Part shown: positions 52,843 to 62,402 of the stretch, piece after piece | Position numbering within the stretch: the stretch's first letter is position 1 | Layout: the number at the start of each line of letters is the position of its first letter | DNA from: Sulfurimicrobium lacus | GTDB lineage: Bacteria; Pseudomonadota; Gammaproteobacteria; Burkholderiales; Sulfuricellaceae | NCBI RefSeq assembly: GCF_011764585.1 | Contig: NZ_AP022853.1 | Coordinates: forward strand, 1,657,501 to 1,721,500 | Reading direction: 5' to 3' | Length of the DNA stretch: 64,000 bases | Notes under the pieces: generated by a model | What the model was told of the DNA's origin: nothing | Seen by the model: the letters and a program-made list of their open reading frames with translations, nothing else | Database searches by the model: none | Position numbers and translations under genes: made by a program

Positions 52843-54036
52843 ATGACAACCCAGAACGAACAAGCTAAAGATATTACGACTACCAATGAAATAGTCGACG
52901 AAACTATAGAGGATGAGGACAAGTCTAGTACAGATCTTGCGCTCAAACCTTGGGATCCGAAAGACATTCGTATCACCACCAAGACCTTCACTATTCGAGA
53001 AATCTACACTCAAATAACGAGCGAGGATATGGAGCTTGATCTTGCTCCCGATTTTCAACGATCCTTTGTGTGGGGGGACAAACAACAGGTGCGACTAATC
53101 GAGTCGATCCTCCTTGGTATCCCACTCCCGGCCTTTTACTTTAACCAGGACAAGTTCGGTGCACATCAGGTGATCGATGGTGTACAGAGACTCACCACCA
53201 TTAAACTATTTATGTCTGACATGCTGGTACTGAAAACAGAGTATCTGGAGTATCTCTCGCCACTTGGAGGGCAAACATTCTCCACGCTTGACCCAGCCAC
53301 AAAACGCCGTTTTTCTGGCACTCAAATCGTGGCCCATGTGATTGAGCCTCAGACCCCAGATGAGGTGAAATACGATATCTTTAACAGAGTCAATACTGGG
53401 GGAAGTCCGCTTGTTGCACAGGAGATCCGTCACTGTATGAGCAAAACTGGGTCACGCGAGTTCTTACGCAGCCTTGTGGAGAGTCCAAGCTTTGATCAAG
53501 TCATGGGTAAGACTTTCTGGAGAACTGACCCATCGGGCGTATTGGTTCGAGACAATAAGCGGATGTCTGACCGGGAAATGGCACTGCGTTTCTGTACCTT
53601 TTACACTGTTTCAGTGGAGGATTACTCACGCGCCCCTAGTCTTGATGCGTTTCTTTTGCAGTTTACCCGGCTGATCGATCAACAATCTGACCAGCCTTCT
53701 CCTAATTTAGATCTGAGTAAGTTAAGAACCACATTTGAACAGGCGATGCAGAATTGCCACGCCATACTAGGGCGTGGAGCTTTCCGTCGCTGGCCACTTA
53801 ATTATGGCCGACGCGGCCCTTTGAATAGAGCCATTTTTGAATCACAAGCTATAGCGTTGGCGGACTACTCGCTTGCAGACTTGCTTCCTCACAAAGATGC
53901 TATCCAGAAGGCATTTCGTTTCTTATTTGATTTACCCGAATACGACAATTCCGTTCGCTTTGGTACCGGTTCCTACCTTAACGTTGAGCGACGCCTTTCT
54001 ATGCCTCGTAAAGCACTAGCTAATATTCTCTTATGA
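52843..54036 (+). CDS. DUF262 (GmrSD N-terminal type) protein of a putative defence cassette
   Basis: A 397-aa protein. The DUF262 domain spans about 45-240: DLAPDFQRSFVWGDKQQVRL, ESILLGIPLPAFYFNQ, VIDGVQRLTTIKLF and DIFNRVNTGGSPLVAQEIR. The usual D-G-Q-Q-R reads DGVQR. DUF262 is the ParB/sulfiredoxin-like NTPase/nuclease half of GmrSD restriction systems and is widespread in defence genes. The C-terminal DUF1524 HNH domain of GmrD is absent; the rest is helical. The first 40 residues are very acidic. The AAA ATPase gene overlaps it (ATGA). Codon use is more AT-rich than the flanks. Ribosome site weak. Confidence 0.85.
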   Translation: MTTQNEQAKDITTTNEIVDETIEDEDKSSTDLALKPWDPKDIRITTKTFTIREIYTQITSEDMELDLAPDFQRSFVWGDKQQVRLIESILLGIPLPAFYFNQDKFGAHQVIDGVQRLTTIKLFMSDMLVLKTEYLEYLSPLGGQTFSTLDPATKRRFSGTQIVAHVIEPQTPDEVKYDIFNRVNTGGSPLVAQEIRHCMSKTGSREFLRSLVESPSFDQVMGKTFWRTDPSGVLVRDNKRMSDREMALRFCTFYTVSVEDYSRAPSLDAFLLQFTRLIDQQSDQPSPNLDLSKLRTTFEQAMQNCHAILGRGAFRRWPLNYGRRGPLNRAIFESQAIALADYSLADLLPHKDAIQKAFRFLFDLPEYDNSVRFGTGSYLNVERRLSMPRKALANILL

Positions 54037-55115
54037 TCAACGAACTCCTAATACATGGCTTCAAGAGGTTTGTTAAACAAAGATTTTCAATGTCGCCGCT
54101 GACGGTTCTTGCTGGTATGAATGGAGCGGGCAAAACTTCTGTAGTGCATGCTCTGCTTCTGATGCGGGAAGCGTCTCGCCGGAATGATAATGTCGTTGAA
54201 TTAAATGGACCATTCCAATTGGATCTAGGTACGTTTGGAGATATACAGAATTGGGATGCACCTGAATCGGTTCGATTTGAACTGACTGACCAAGGTAATG
54301 CTGTACACATTTGGGAATTGGGTGGAAAGCAGACTGCGCTGTATGCGAACGTCAATGTTAGGCCTCAGCTGCCACCGCCAGCCTTTACTGAGGGTATTAG
54401 AACGTTCCAATATCTCTCAGCGGAACGTTTTGGTCCACGCAGCATTCTCGGTTCCGCGGCCTTGCCATTCGATGTATTGGAAGTGGGAAGCCGAGGGGAA
54501 TTTAGTGCCCAACTCTTGTACGCGCTTGATAGCTATCCCATAGATGAGTTGCGTCGTTGCCCCGGAGCAGGAACTGACGATGCAGCGCTACTAAAATTTG
54601 AAACTGAACGGTGGCTGTCTAAGATCGCTAAGGCGGTGCAAATCGACGCTGAGACGCTTGCGGGCACAGCGGTTACTGCATTGCGCTTTCGAACACCAGG
54701 AGGGGATTGGGTGCGCCCCCCAAATATGGGCTTTGGAGTAACCTATGCGCTTCCCGTTATACTAGCAGGACTGACCGCAGCGAAAGGTGGGCTCCTCATT
54801 GTGGAGAACCCAGAAGCGCATTTGCATCCCTCCGGGCAGTCACAGATGGGATACTTCCTCGCGGCTATAGCAGCATCTGGTGTCCAAGTGCTAGTCGAAA
54901 CCCACTCTGATCATGTCCTCAACGGAATTCGGCGTGCTATCGGTGAACACTGCATTTTGCCTGCTTCACAGGCTACCGTTCATTTCTTCGATGATACGGG
55001 CTCTGTTCCCTTGGCCTTTACCGAAACTGGTGGCATTGCTTCTTGGCCCCCCGGTTTCTTCGATCAGTTTCAGTTGGATGTCGCCGCGCTTACCCGCGTG
55101 AGGCGTCGGCGCTAA
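54033..55115 (+). CDS. OLD/RecF-like AAA ATPase (DUF3696 type) of the cassette
   Basis: A 360-aa ABC-type ATPase. Walker A is LAGMNGAGKTSVVHALLLMR at about 27-46, after an N-terminal strand typical of RecF/OLD ATPases (NELLIHGFKRF). Signature region PPNMGFGVTYALPVILAGL. Walker B LLIVENPEAHLHPSGQSQMG and H-loop VLVETHSDHVLNGIRRAI are well kept. The ending WPPGFFDQFQLDV matches the DUF3696 tail. There is no TOPRIM domain, so any nuclease must come from a partner. The start overlaps the DUF262 stop; the third gene starts 3 nt after its stop. Confidence 0.88.
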   Translation: MINELLIHGFKRFVKQRFSMSPLTVLAGMNGAGKTSVVHALLLMREASRRNDNVVELNGPFQLDLGTFGDIQNWDAPESVRFELTDQGNAVHIWELGGKQTALYANVNVRPQLPPPAFTEGIRTFQYLSAERFGPRSILGSAALPFDVLEVGSRGEFSAQLLYALDSYPIDELRRCPGAGTDDAALLKFETERWLSKIAKAVQIDAETLAGTAVTALRFRTPGGDWVRPPNMGFGVTYALPVILAGLTAAKGGLLIVENPEAHLHPSGQSQMGYFLAAIAASGVQVLVETHSDHVLNGIRRAIGEHCILPASQATVHFFDDTGSVPLAFTETGGIASWPPGFFDQFQLDVAALTRVRRRR

Positions 55116-55118
55116 GCA

Positions 55119-56021
55119 ATGCGGTTCGTTATTGATGAAACTAGCTGGCGCTTTGATGGGCTTGAAACTGATCAATGTATTGAGTTCCTTGAATCGATGT
55201 TGGATCAGCTTGATATCGCACTCGACCAAGGGCACTCGACTTGTTACTCTGACGAGCTCTTCAATACTATCGTCTATCAAGACAAGTGCTTTTATGACCT
55301 CTATGCTTCTGACTCTCCGTTGTATATTTCTAGAGATATACAAGAACGGATTGCAAGCATTTTTTACGGGCTCTCGAAATGGCAGGATATATCATCAGAT
55401 TGGCCATCATCTTTTGAAATTCAAGTTGATGGCGAACCTAAGGAAGTAGCTGCGTCTGTAGCATGGGCCCACGTGCAGTCATTTCAAAACCCACCCCACC
55501 ACATCGCTTGTGTGGTTTTCTCCGGTGGTCGTCGATCTGGTCGTTTTGATGTAACCGTTGATATGAAAAAAATCCCCATTTGGTTTGTTGCGGGAAGCCA
55601 AAGCTATGTCGATTTTTTCCGCTGGCTCATCGTAGAAAAAACCAAGAATCCTGCTGAAATGGAGGAATTTGCGCCCTCAGCTTTCCCTGCTCTAGATTTT
55701 GTTGGTGGAGCATTCAATGGCATCAAAAATATGAGCAAACCATACCTAGAACTCGTGGGGCCACTGGTACGTCACTTGGGAGCTATGTCCGATCACGGAA
55801 AGCGCATCTTTCTGGGCCCACGGACCCAGGTTGCTGCGGAGTTTGGAGCGCTTGGAGTGGATGTTTCAGATGAAAATGGAAAAACAAAAGGGAATAGCGA
55901 AGCTCGTAAGGAACGGACTATTGAGATTGATGGTAGGGAGATTGTCTTCTGGTGGCATAGCAAACTAGAACGTCACTTAGATCGAATCCATTTTAATCCA
56001 GACAAGATAGCCAGCGGTTGA
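55119..56021 (+). CDS. Third cassette protein, unknown; apparent early stop
   Basis: A 300-aa protein of no family I can name. Residues 1-130 are acidic and helical; 130-200 contain a strand-rich core (HIACVVFSGGRRSGRFDVTV). The C-terminus IEIDGREIVFWWHSKLERHL, DRIHFNP is strongly patterned. The frame stops at TGA 56019-56021, yet the next 13 codons in the same frame read RLLIGKFCLHLKT before a second TGA at 56061. Together they look like one continuous beta-hairpin and basic tail, so the first TGA is probably a recent nonsense mutation or a sequence error, and the natural end would be 56063. It starts 3 nt after the ATPase gene and completes the operon. Confidence 0.75.
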   Translation: MRFVIDETSWRFDGLETDQCIEFLESMLDQLDIALDQGHSTCYSDELFNTIVYQDKCFYDLYASDSPLYISRDIQERIASIFYGLSKWQDISSDWPSSFEIQVDGEPKEVAASVAWAHVQSFQNPPHHIACVVFSGGRRSGRFDVTVDMKKIPIWFVAGSQSYVDFFRWLIVEKTKNPAEMEEFAPSAFPALDFVGGAFNGIKNMSKPYLELVGPLVRHLGAMSDHGKRIFLGPRTQVAAEFGALGVDVSDENGKTKGNSEARKERTIEIDGREIVFWWHSKLERHLDRIHFNPDKIASG

Positions 56022-56282
56022 CGACTGCTTATCGGAAAGTTTTGCCTTCACTTGAAAACTTGAGGGTGATTTCAAACACATTTTTCTTCCGCAACCCGCA
56101 ATCCATCGCGCCGAGCACCTCGACCTGATTCCCTTCTGCCTCGCGCCAAACAAGCGAACGAGCGCCGATCAGGCGAAAACGCCCGCGCCGGTTGTGATAT
56201 CGTGGCATTATTCGGCCCGGCGATCTGACGCGACGGGTCCGCGAGCAATCGGTCATCTTCAGTAGAGTTCCCCCGTTTCGCC

Positions 56283-58820
56283 GTGAGCAAACCCCTTCCC
56301 ATCGATGCGATCTTGTCCGAGCTGCGCGCCGTGCTTGCCGCCCACTCGGCCGTCGTGCTTGAGGCGCCGCCGGGGGCCGGCAAGACCACCCGGATACCGC
56401 TGGCGCTGCTCGACGAGGCGTGGCTTGGCGGGCAGGCCATCGCGATGCTCGAGCCGCGCCGCCTTGCCGCGCGCGGGGCCGCCGTGTTCATGGCCGCCGA
56501 GCTGGGCGAGGAGGTGGGCGAACGAATCGGTTACCGGGTGCGCTTCGAAAACCGGGTGTCGAAACGAACCCGCGTCGAGGTGGTGACCGAGGGCATCCTC
56601 ACGCGCCGTCTGCAGCACGACCCGGAACTCGTCGGCGTGGGGCTGGTGATCTTCGACGAGTTCCACGAGCGCAATCTCCATAGCGACCTCGCCCTCGCGC
56701 TGTGCCGCGACGCACAGAGCGGTCTGCGCGAGGACCTGAAAATCCTGGTGATGTCGGCGACCCTCGACGGCGCGCGCATCGCCGCGCTGCTTGGCGCCCC
56801 GCTGGTGCGCAGCGAGGGGCGCAGCTACCCGGTCGAGGTGCGCTATCGGGCGGGCGGCGGCGCCGCGTTCCAGCCCGGAGAGATCGCGCAGGCCATGGCG
56901 CGGGCGGTGGCGGACGCTGCCGAAGAAGCGCGCGGAGATATCCTCGCCTTCCTCCCCGGTTCCGGCGAGATCCGCCGCGTGGAGGCGCTGCTCGCCGAGC
57001 GGGCGGCCCTTCCCGGCGCGCCCCTGGTCCATCCGCTCTACGGCGACCTGTCGTTCGAGCGCCAGCAGGCGGCCATTGCGCCCGATCCGCAGGGGCGGCG
57101 CAAGGTCATTCTCGCCACGCCCATCGCCGAGACCTCGCTCACCATCGAGGGCATTGCTACCGTGATCGACAGCGGCTGGCAGCGGGTGCCGCGTTTCGAC
57201 CCGCCGAGCGGGCTGACCCGCCTGGAGACGGTGCGCGTCTCGCGCGCCTCGGCCGATCAGCGGGCAGGTCGCGCCGGGCGTCTCGGGCCGGGCGTTTGTC
57301 TGCGGCTATGGAACGAAGACATCCAGCGCGGGCTGGTCGCCTTCAACGCCCCGGAGATCCTCGAAGCCGACCTCTCCCCCCTGGCGCTCGAACTGGCCCG
57401 GTGGGGGGTGAACGATGTCGCCACGCTGACCTGGCTCGACCCGCCGCCCGCCGCCGCCCTGGCACAGGGGCGCGAGCTGCTGCAACAGCTCGACGCCCTG
57501 GACGGCGCCGGCCGCATCACCGCGCTGGGGCGGGAGATGGCGGGGCTGCCGCTCCATCCGCGCCTCGCCCACATGCTGCTGCGCGGCCGGGAAATGGGGC
57601 TCGGCACCATCGCCTGCGACGTGGCCGCGGTGGCGTCGGAGCGCGATCCGATGCGTGCCCTCGAAGGCGAGCGCCGCTGCGATTTCGCGCTGCGGGCGGA
57701 GGCCCTGCGTGCCCACCGCAGTCTCGGCAACGCAGGCGCGCGCCGTTTCGCTGCCGATCCCAACGCTTGTGCCGCCGCCGAGCGCGCCGCGCGCCAGTGG
57801 CGGCACCTGCTGGGGGTGGCGGCGGACGACGGCGAGGTGGACGAGGCGGTGGTCGGCCTGCTGCTCGCCCTGGCTTACCCGGATCGCATCGCCCAGCGCC
57901 GCCGCGAGGGCGAGGGGCGCTACCTGCTCGCCAACGGGCGCGGCGCCCGGTTGCTGCCGGGCTGTGCCGGCGGCGCGCCGCTGCTGGTGGCCGCCAGCCT
58001 CGACGGCAAGGGCGACGAGGGGCGCATCTTTCTCGCCGCCGCGCTCGACGCGGACGATCTCGCGCGGCATTTTGGCGACAAAACGGCGTGGCAGCCGGTC
58101 GTGCGTTGGGACCGCCTGTCGCAGGCGGTGCTGGCGCGGGAGGAACGCCGCCTCGGCGCCCTGGTTCTGGCGCAGCGGCCGCTGCCGCCGGGTTTCGCCG
58201 CGGCGGAAATGGTGCAGGCGATGGTCGACGGCGTGCGGGATATGGGCCTCGAAAGCCTGCCCTGGGACGAGGAGGCGCGCCAACTCCAGGCGCGCATCGC
58301 CTCTCTGCGGCAATGGCAGCCCGACGCCGGCTGGCCCGATCTCTCCGACGCGGCCCTGCTCGCCTCGCTGGAAGACTGGCTTGCGCCCTATCTCGACGGC
58401 CTCGCCCGGCGCGACCATCTTGCCCGCCTCGACCTGACCGAGATTCTCAAGGCACGTCTCGACTGGGACCGGTTGCAGCAACTCGAATCCCTCGCCCCGA
58501 CCCATATCGCAGTGCCGAGCGGTTCGCGCAAGCGGCTGGAATATTTTCCCGACGGCGCGCCTCCGGTGCTGGCGGTAAAACTCCAGGAACTGTTCGGCCT
58601 TGCGCAGAGCCCCGCCGTGGCCGACGGCAAGGTCGCGCTGATGCTCCACCTGCTCTCGCCGGCACAGCGCCCGATCCAGGTCACGCGCGACCTGAAGAAC
58701 TTTTGGGACAACACCTACCCCGAGGTGAAGAAGGAACTCAAAGGACGTTATCCCAAGCACCCCTGGCCCGACGACCCGTGGAACGCCGCACCGACGGCGA
58801 GGGCAAAGCCGCGCTCATGA
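56283..58820 (+). CDS. hrpB: HrpB-type ATP-dependent DEAH-box helicase
   Basis: An 845-aa helicase. Walker A EAPPGAGKTTRIPLALL, LEPRRLAARGAAVFMA, motif II IFDEFHERNLHSDLAL, SATLDGARI, TPIAETSLTIEGIATVID and QRAGRAGRLGPGVCLRLW are all present, with the HrpB-specific C-terminal domain at the end (YFPDGAPPVLAVKLQELFGL). Length fits the family (about 810-850). The start is GTG 56283. Its precise role is unknown in most bacteria. Codon use returns to the high-GC host pattern here, marking the right edge of the cassette. Confidence 0.92.
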   Translation: MSKPLPIDAILSELRAVLAAHSAVVLEAPPGAGKTTRIPLALLDEAWLGGQAIAMLEPRRLAARGAAVFMAAELGEEVGERIGYRVRFENRVSKRTRVEVVTEGILTRRLQHDPELVGVGLVIFDEFHERNLHSDLALALCRDAQSGLREDLKILVMSATLDGARIAALLGAPLVRSEGRSYPVEVRYRAGGGAAFQPGEIAQAMARAVADAAEEARGDILAFLPGSGEIRRVEALLAERAALPGAPLVHPLYGDLSFERQQAAIAPDPQGRRKVILATPIAETSLTIEGIATVIDSGWQRVPRFDPPSGLTRLETVRVSRASADQRAGRAGRLGPGVCLRLWNEDIQRGLVAFNAPEILEADLSPLALELARWGVNDVATLTWLDPPPAAALAQGRELLQQLDALDGAGRITALGREMAGLPLHPRLAHMLLRGREMGLGTIACDVAAVASERDPMRALEGERRCDFALRAEALRAHRSLGNAGARRFAADPNACAAAERAARQWRHLLGVAADDGEVDEAVVGLLLALAYPDRIAQRRREGEGRYLLANGRGARLLPGCAGGAPLLVAASLDGKGDEGRIFLAAALDADDLARHFGDKTAWQPVVRWDRLSQAVLAREERRLGALVLAQRPLPPGFAAAEMVQAMVDGVRDMGLESLPWDEEARQLQARIASLRQWQPDAGWPDLSDAALLASLEDWLAPYLDGLARRDHLARLDLTEILKARLDWDRLQQLESLAPTHIAVPSGSRKRLEYFPDGAPPVLAVKLQELFGLAQSPAVADGKVALMLHLLSPAQRPIQVTRDLKNFWDNTYPEVKKELKGRYPKHPWPDDPWNAAPTARAKPRS

Positions 58821-58909
58821 AGCGGAAGGCGATGAACGAGCAAAGTATGCAGCCGTGATTCGCGAAAAACCTCTAAACTGATGTTGCATATCAGTCCTTG
58901 AGGAAATCT

Positions 58910-60241
58910 ATGGCAGATAATTCCACAATCACGATGGATCAACTCCGGGTCGGGCTGTATGTCGACCTCGAACTCAGCTGGTTCGAGCATCCCTTTGCCT
59001 TCAGCCATTTCAAGATCAAATCCGAGGACCAGATCAAGATCATCCGCAGCCTGGGGCTGAAGACCGTTCGTTATAACCCGGCCCTGAGCGATAGCGTCCC
59101 GGCGCAAAAAAATGCTGCGCCGGAAACGGCGCCGAAACCGGTTCCCGAGATGGCGTCGAAGGCTGCGCCAGAGATGTCGCAGGAGCCTGAAGTGGTTGAA
59201 ACGAACCCGGACATTCTGGAGGCGATTGCGGCAAAGCGCGTCATGATGGAGCGGAACAAAGCGCAGCGCGAGGCTGCGGCGCGCATCGAGAACGCCTTCG
59301 TCAATACGGCCAAGGCCATTCGCGATATCGAGAAGGACCTTTTTGTCCGGCCGGCAGAAACCGTGCGTCAGGCGACGGAGCTCATCACGCAAATCGCCGA
59401 GTCGATTCTTTGCGCGCCGGAACTTGCCATTCATGTCATGGGCGACAAGACGGGAGGGGAAGAGCTTTATTTTCATTCCCTGAATGTCACCACGCTGTCG
59501 ATGATGATGGCCCGTGAAATCCGGCTGCCGCAAGAAGTGGTCGGCGTGCTGGGGATGGGCGCGCTGTTTCACGACATCGGGTGCAAGGATATCCCGAAGC
59601 GGATTCTCATGAAGACCGAGCCGCTGACCCAGGCGGAGCGCCACCTTTTTGAAATGCATTGTCAATACGGCGTGGAAGCGGGGCAGCGCCTGAAGTTCGC
59701 GCCAGCTGTCCTGGCCATCATCGGAGAGCATCACGAGCTTTTCGATGGCAGCGGCTACCCGGAAAAACTCAAGGGCGAGTCGGTCGGATTGCTTTCCCGC
59801 ATCGTAGTCATTGCCAACCACTACGATGAGCTTTGCAACCCGCTCAACGTCGCCGAAGCCCTGACGCCGAATGAGGCGCTGTCACTGATGTTCGCCAAGC
59901 TGCGCAGTAAATTCGACCCCAAGTTGTTGCAGGTCTTCATCCGGTGTCTGGGCGTGTATCCGCCGGGCACGATCGTGCAGCTTTCCAATGGCGTGATCGG
60001 CATGGTCGCCACAGTCAATACCACCAAGCCGATGAAGCCTGTGCTCGTGATTTACGACGCGAATATCCCCAAGGCAGAGGCGATTCTCGTTGACCTCGAG
60101 CGCGAAACGGATTTGATTATCGCCAAGGCCATCAGGCCGGCGCAGGTGCCGAGGGAGGTTTATAACTATCTCAGTCCACGCAAGCGGGTCAGCTATTACT
60201 TTGACGCAGGCCAGCCCGGGCAGGAAGGGGGGGCGGTATGA
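58910..60241 (+). CDS. DUF3391-HD-GYP phosphodiesterase-like protein
   Basis: A 443-aa protein. The N-terminal DUF3391 domain (about 1-130, MDQLRVGLYVDLELSWFEHP) is followed by an intact HD-GYP domain (about 185-330): FHDIGCKDIPKRILMKTEPL carries the catalytic HD, and GEHHELFDGSGYPEKLKG the GYP motif; RIVVIANHYDELCNP completes the site. It probably hydrolyses cyclic di-GMP. TTGAGGAAATCT precedes ATG 58910. The histidine kinase gene starts within its stop (ATGA), so the two are translationally coupled. Confidence 0.92.
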   Translation: MADNSTITMDQLRVGLYVDLELSWFEHPFAFSHFKIKSEDQIKIIRSLGLKTVRYNPALSDSVPAQKNAAPETAPKPVPEMASKAAPEMSQEPEVVETNPDILEAIAAKRVMMERNKAQREAAARIENAFVNTAKAIRDIEKDLFVRPAETVRQATELITQIAESILCAPELAIHVMGDKTGGEELYFHSLNVTTLSMMMAREIRLPQEVVGVLGMGALFHDIGCKDIPKRILMKTEPLTQAERHLFEMHCQYGVEAGQRLKFAPAVLAIIGEHHELFDGSGYPEKLKGESVGLLSRIVVIANHYDELCNPLNVAEALTPNEALSLMFAKLRSKFDPKLLQVFIRCLGVYPPGTIVQLSNGVIGMVATVNTTKPMKPVLVIYDANIPKAEAILVDLERETDLIIAKAIRPAQVPREVYNYLSPRKRVSYYFDAGQPGQEGGAV

Positions 60242-61917
60242 GCAGCCTGGCGCAATTGATGCTGGATCACAGCCCGCAAATGATGTTGCTGGTGGAGCCG
60301 ATCCAGTTGCAGATCATTATGGCCAACCGGGTGACAGCCCAGAAGCTCGGGTATTCCGAGGAAAAACTGCTGGCCATGACGATCACGGATATCGAGAGCT
60401 CATTACAGGACGTCTTTTATTGGGAAGATGTCCGTAGCGGCCAATATCTAGACATCGAGGGCCACGAGGGGCTCTATCAATGTGCCGATGGTTCGATGCT
60501 GACGGTCACGAAATCCGTGCGCGTCGTCGATCATGACGGATCGCCTCTTTTGCTGGTACAGGCGAAGGACATGCAGAACGAGCGCAAGGTCGAGGATGCG
60601 CTGGAGCAAACGCTGTCGCAACTTCGGGCGACCCTGGAATCGACCGGCAACGGGATCCTGGTGGTCGATTGGCAAGGGCGCATCGCCAGCATGAACCATC
60701 TGTTCAGCACAATGTGGGCGATTCCGGAAGACCTGCTGGAGGAGCGTAACGACGTCGCCATTCTCGAATTCATGGCCGGGCATGTGGTCGAGGTCGATGC
60801 CTTTCGTTCGCGCTTGCTGGCGATCGTGGACAGAGGCGAGACCGAGGACCTTTTCCGGCTCAGGGACGGACGGGTTTTCGAATGCAAGTCGCGGCCGCAA
60901 TATCTCGGCGAACACATCGTGGGCCGCGTCTTCGGGTTCGATGACATCACCGAACGCACGCGGGCGGAGGAAGCGCTGCGCGAGTCCCGCGACAAACTCG
61001 AGGAGCGCGTGCGGGCACGCACCGCTGACTTGCAGACAGCGAACGCGGCGCTGCTGGCTGACAAAGTGCGCCAGGAAGAACTGATCAAAAAACTCGAAGA
61101 AGCCCACAATCAACTGCTGCAATCGGAAAAAATGGCTTCGATTGGCCAACTCGCGGCCGGCGTGGCGCACGAGATTAATAATCCCATAGGGTTCGTGAAC
61201 TCCAACCTCGGGACCTTGCAGCGTTACGTGGATAACCTGCTGAAGCTTCTGGGGGCCTACGAGAAGATCGAGGGAGCGTTGGCGGACGACATCCGGCAGG
61301 ATATCCGACGCTTGAAGGGGGAAGTCGATGCCGCGTTCCTGCGAGAAGATATAGGCAATCTGCTGACCGAGTCCCTGGACGGCATGCAGCGCGTAAAACG
61401 CATTGTGCAGGACCTGAAGGATTTCTCCCACGTGGACAAGTCGGAACTGGAGTGGGCCAACCTGGAAGTGGGGCTGGACAGCACCCTCAACGTGGTGTGG
61501 AACGAACTCAAGTACAAGGCCAAAGTTGTCAAGGAATACGGGGGAATCCCGCAGATCCAATGTATTCCGTCCCAACTGAACCAGGTGTTCATGAACCTGC
61601 TGATCAATGCGGCACATGCGATCGAGGATCAGGGCCAGATCACCATCCGCACCGGCCATGACGAGAAAAACGTCTGGGTGGAAGTGCACGACACCGGCCA
61701 GGGCATCAAGCCCGAACACCTGGAGCGTATCTTCGACCCGTTCTTTACGACCAAACCCGTCGGCAAAGGCACCGGGCTTGGGCTGTCGCTATCCTACGGG
61801 ATCGTGCATAAGCACGGTGGGCATATCGAGGTTAAAAGTGAAGTCGGTAAAGGATCCGTTTTCAGAGTGGTGCTGCCCATTTCGTCGCAGGAATTGACGG
61901 CATCGCCGCGGGAGTAG
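60238..61917 (+). CDS. PAS sensor histidine kinase coupled to HD-GYP
   Basis: A 559-aa soluble kinase. Two PAS domains (about 5-115 and 125-245), then a coiled coil ([19 protein letters not shown]), the HisKA box [20 protein letters not shown] with the phospho-His, the N-box [20 protein letters not shown], and the ATP lid [20 protein letters not shown] / [13 protein letters not shown]. No receiver domain. No response regulator is adjacent; the coupled HD-GYP protein also lacks one, so the phospho-acceptor must be elsewhere. ATG 60238 lies in the HD-GYP stop. Confidence 0.92.
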   Translation: MSSLAQLMLDHSPQMMLLVEPIQLQIIMANRVTAQKLGYSEEKLLAMTITDIESSLQDVFYWEDVRSGQYLDIEGHEGLYQCADGSMLTVTKSVRVVDHDGSPLLLVQAKDMQNERKVEDALEQTLSQLRATLESTGNGILVVDWQGRIASMNHLFSTMWAIPEDLLEERNDVAILEFMAGHVVEVDAFRSRLLAIVDRGETEDLFRLRDGRVFECKSRPQYLGEHIVGRVFGFDDITERTRAEEALRESRDKLEERVRARTADLQTANAALLADKVRQEELIKKLEEAHNQLLQSEKMASIGQLAAGVAHEINNPIGFVNSNLGTLQRYVDNLLKLLGAYEKIEGALADDIRQDIRRLKGEVDAAFLREDIGNLLTESLDGMQRVKRIVQDLKDFSHVDKSELEWANLEVGLDSTLNVVWNELKYKAKVVKEYGGIPQIQCIPSQLNQVFMNLLINAAHAIEDQGQITIRTGHDEKNVWVEVHDTGQGIKPEHLERIFDPFFTTKPVGKGTGLGLSLSYGIVHKHGGHIEVKSEVGKGSVFRVVLPISSQELTASPRE

Positions 61918-62111
61918 CCTGCGCCAGATGAAGTCGGGGATTTCCGGAAACTGCCGAATTCCGCACGGCATCCGCTATTGCATGAGCCGAATGGAAGGCG
62001 GATTATGGGGCCATCTGGCTGCCAATTTATGCCTAATCCCCACATCGTTACAGCATAAATCTGCGCAAATGAGTGTATTCACATTTATGATTAAACTACA
62101 ATGAAAAAATT

Positions 62112-62402
62112 ATGAACACACTCAACATACTACAAAGCAAAAGAGCCGAAATCTTGGCGCTTGCTGCCAAGCATGGGGCAAGCAATGTCCGCCTATTTGG
62201 TTCGGTTGTTCGTGGTGAAGACAGGGAAGACAGCGACGTGGATTTTCTGGTGGACATGCAGGAAAACCGTAGCCTGTTCGACTTGATCGGCTTGCAGCAG
62301 GACATCGAGAAGGCAATCGGCAGGAAAGTGGACGTGCTCACCCCCAACAGCATCAACCGCTACCTGAAAGACCGCATCCTCCACGAGGCTGCGCCTCTGT
62401 GA
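62112..62402 (+). CDS. mntA: MntA-type nucleotidyltransferase antitoxin
   Basis: A 96-aa minimal nucleotidyltransferase. LFGSVVRGEDREDSDVDFLV carries GS(x)nDxD with both metal Asp. MntA AMPylates HepT and thereby silences it; also known as type VII antitoxin. It is followed by hepT with overlapping stop/start (GTGA). The pair lies 195 bp after the kinase gene. Confidence 0.93.
   Translation: MNTLNILQSKRAEILALAAKHGASNVRLFGSVVRGEDREDSDVDFLVDMQENRSLFDLIGLQQDIEKAIGRKVDVLTPNSINRYLKDRILHEAAPL

Noticed and set aside
55119-56063. Selenocysteine readthrough at TGA 56019
   Set aside because: No SECIS-like hairpin was evident and the position suits Gly; nonsense mutation or sequence error is simpler.
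56029-56256. 75-codon minus ORF between the cassette and hrpB
   Set aside because: No clear ribosome site or family; its end overlaps the likely natural C-terminus of the third cassette gene.
56702-58858. 718-codon second plus frame within hrpB
   Set aside because: Arg/Gly/Pro/Ala-rich shadow; the frame from 56283 carries all helicase motifs.
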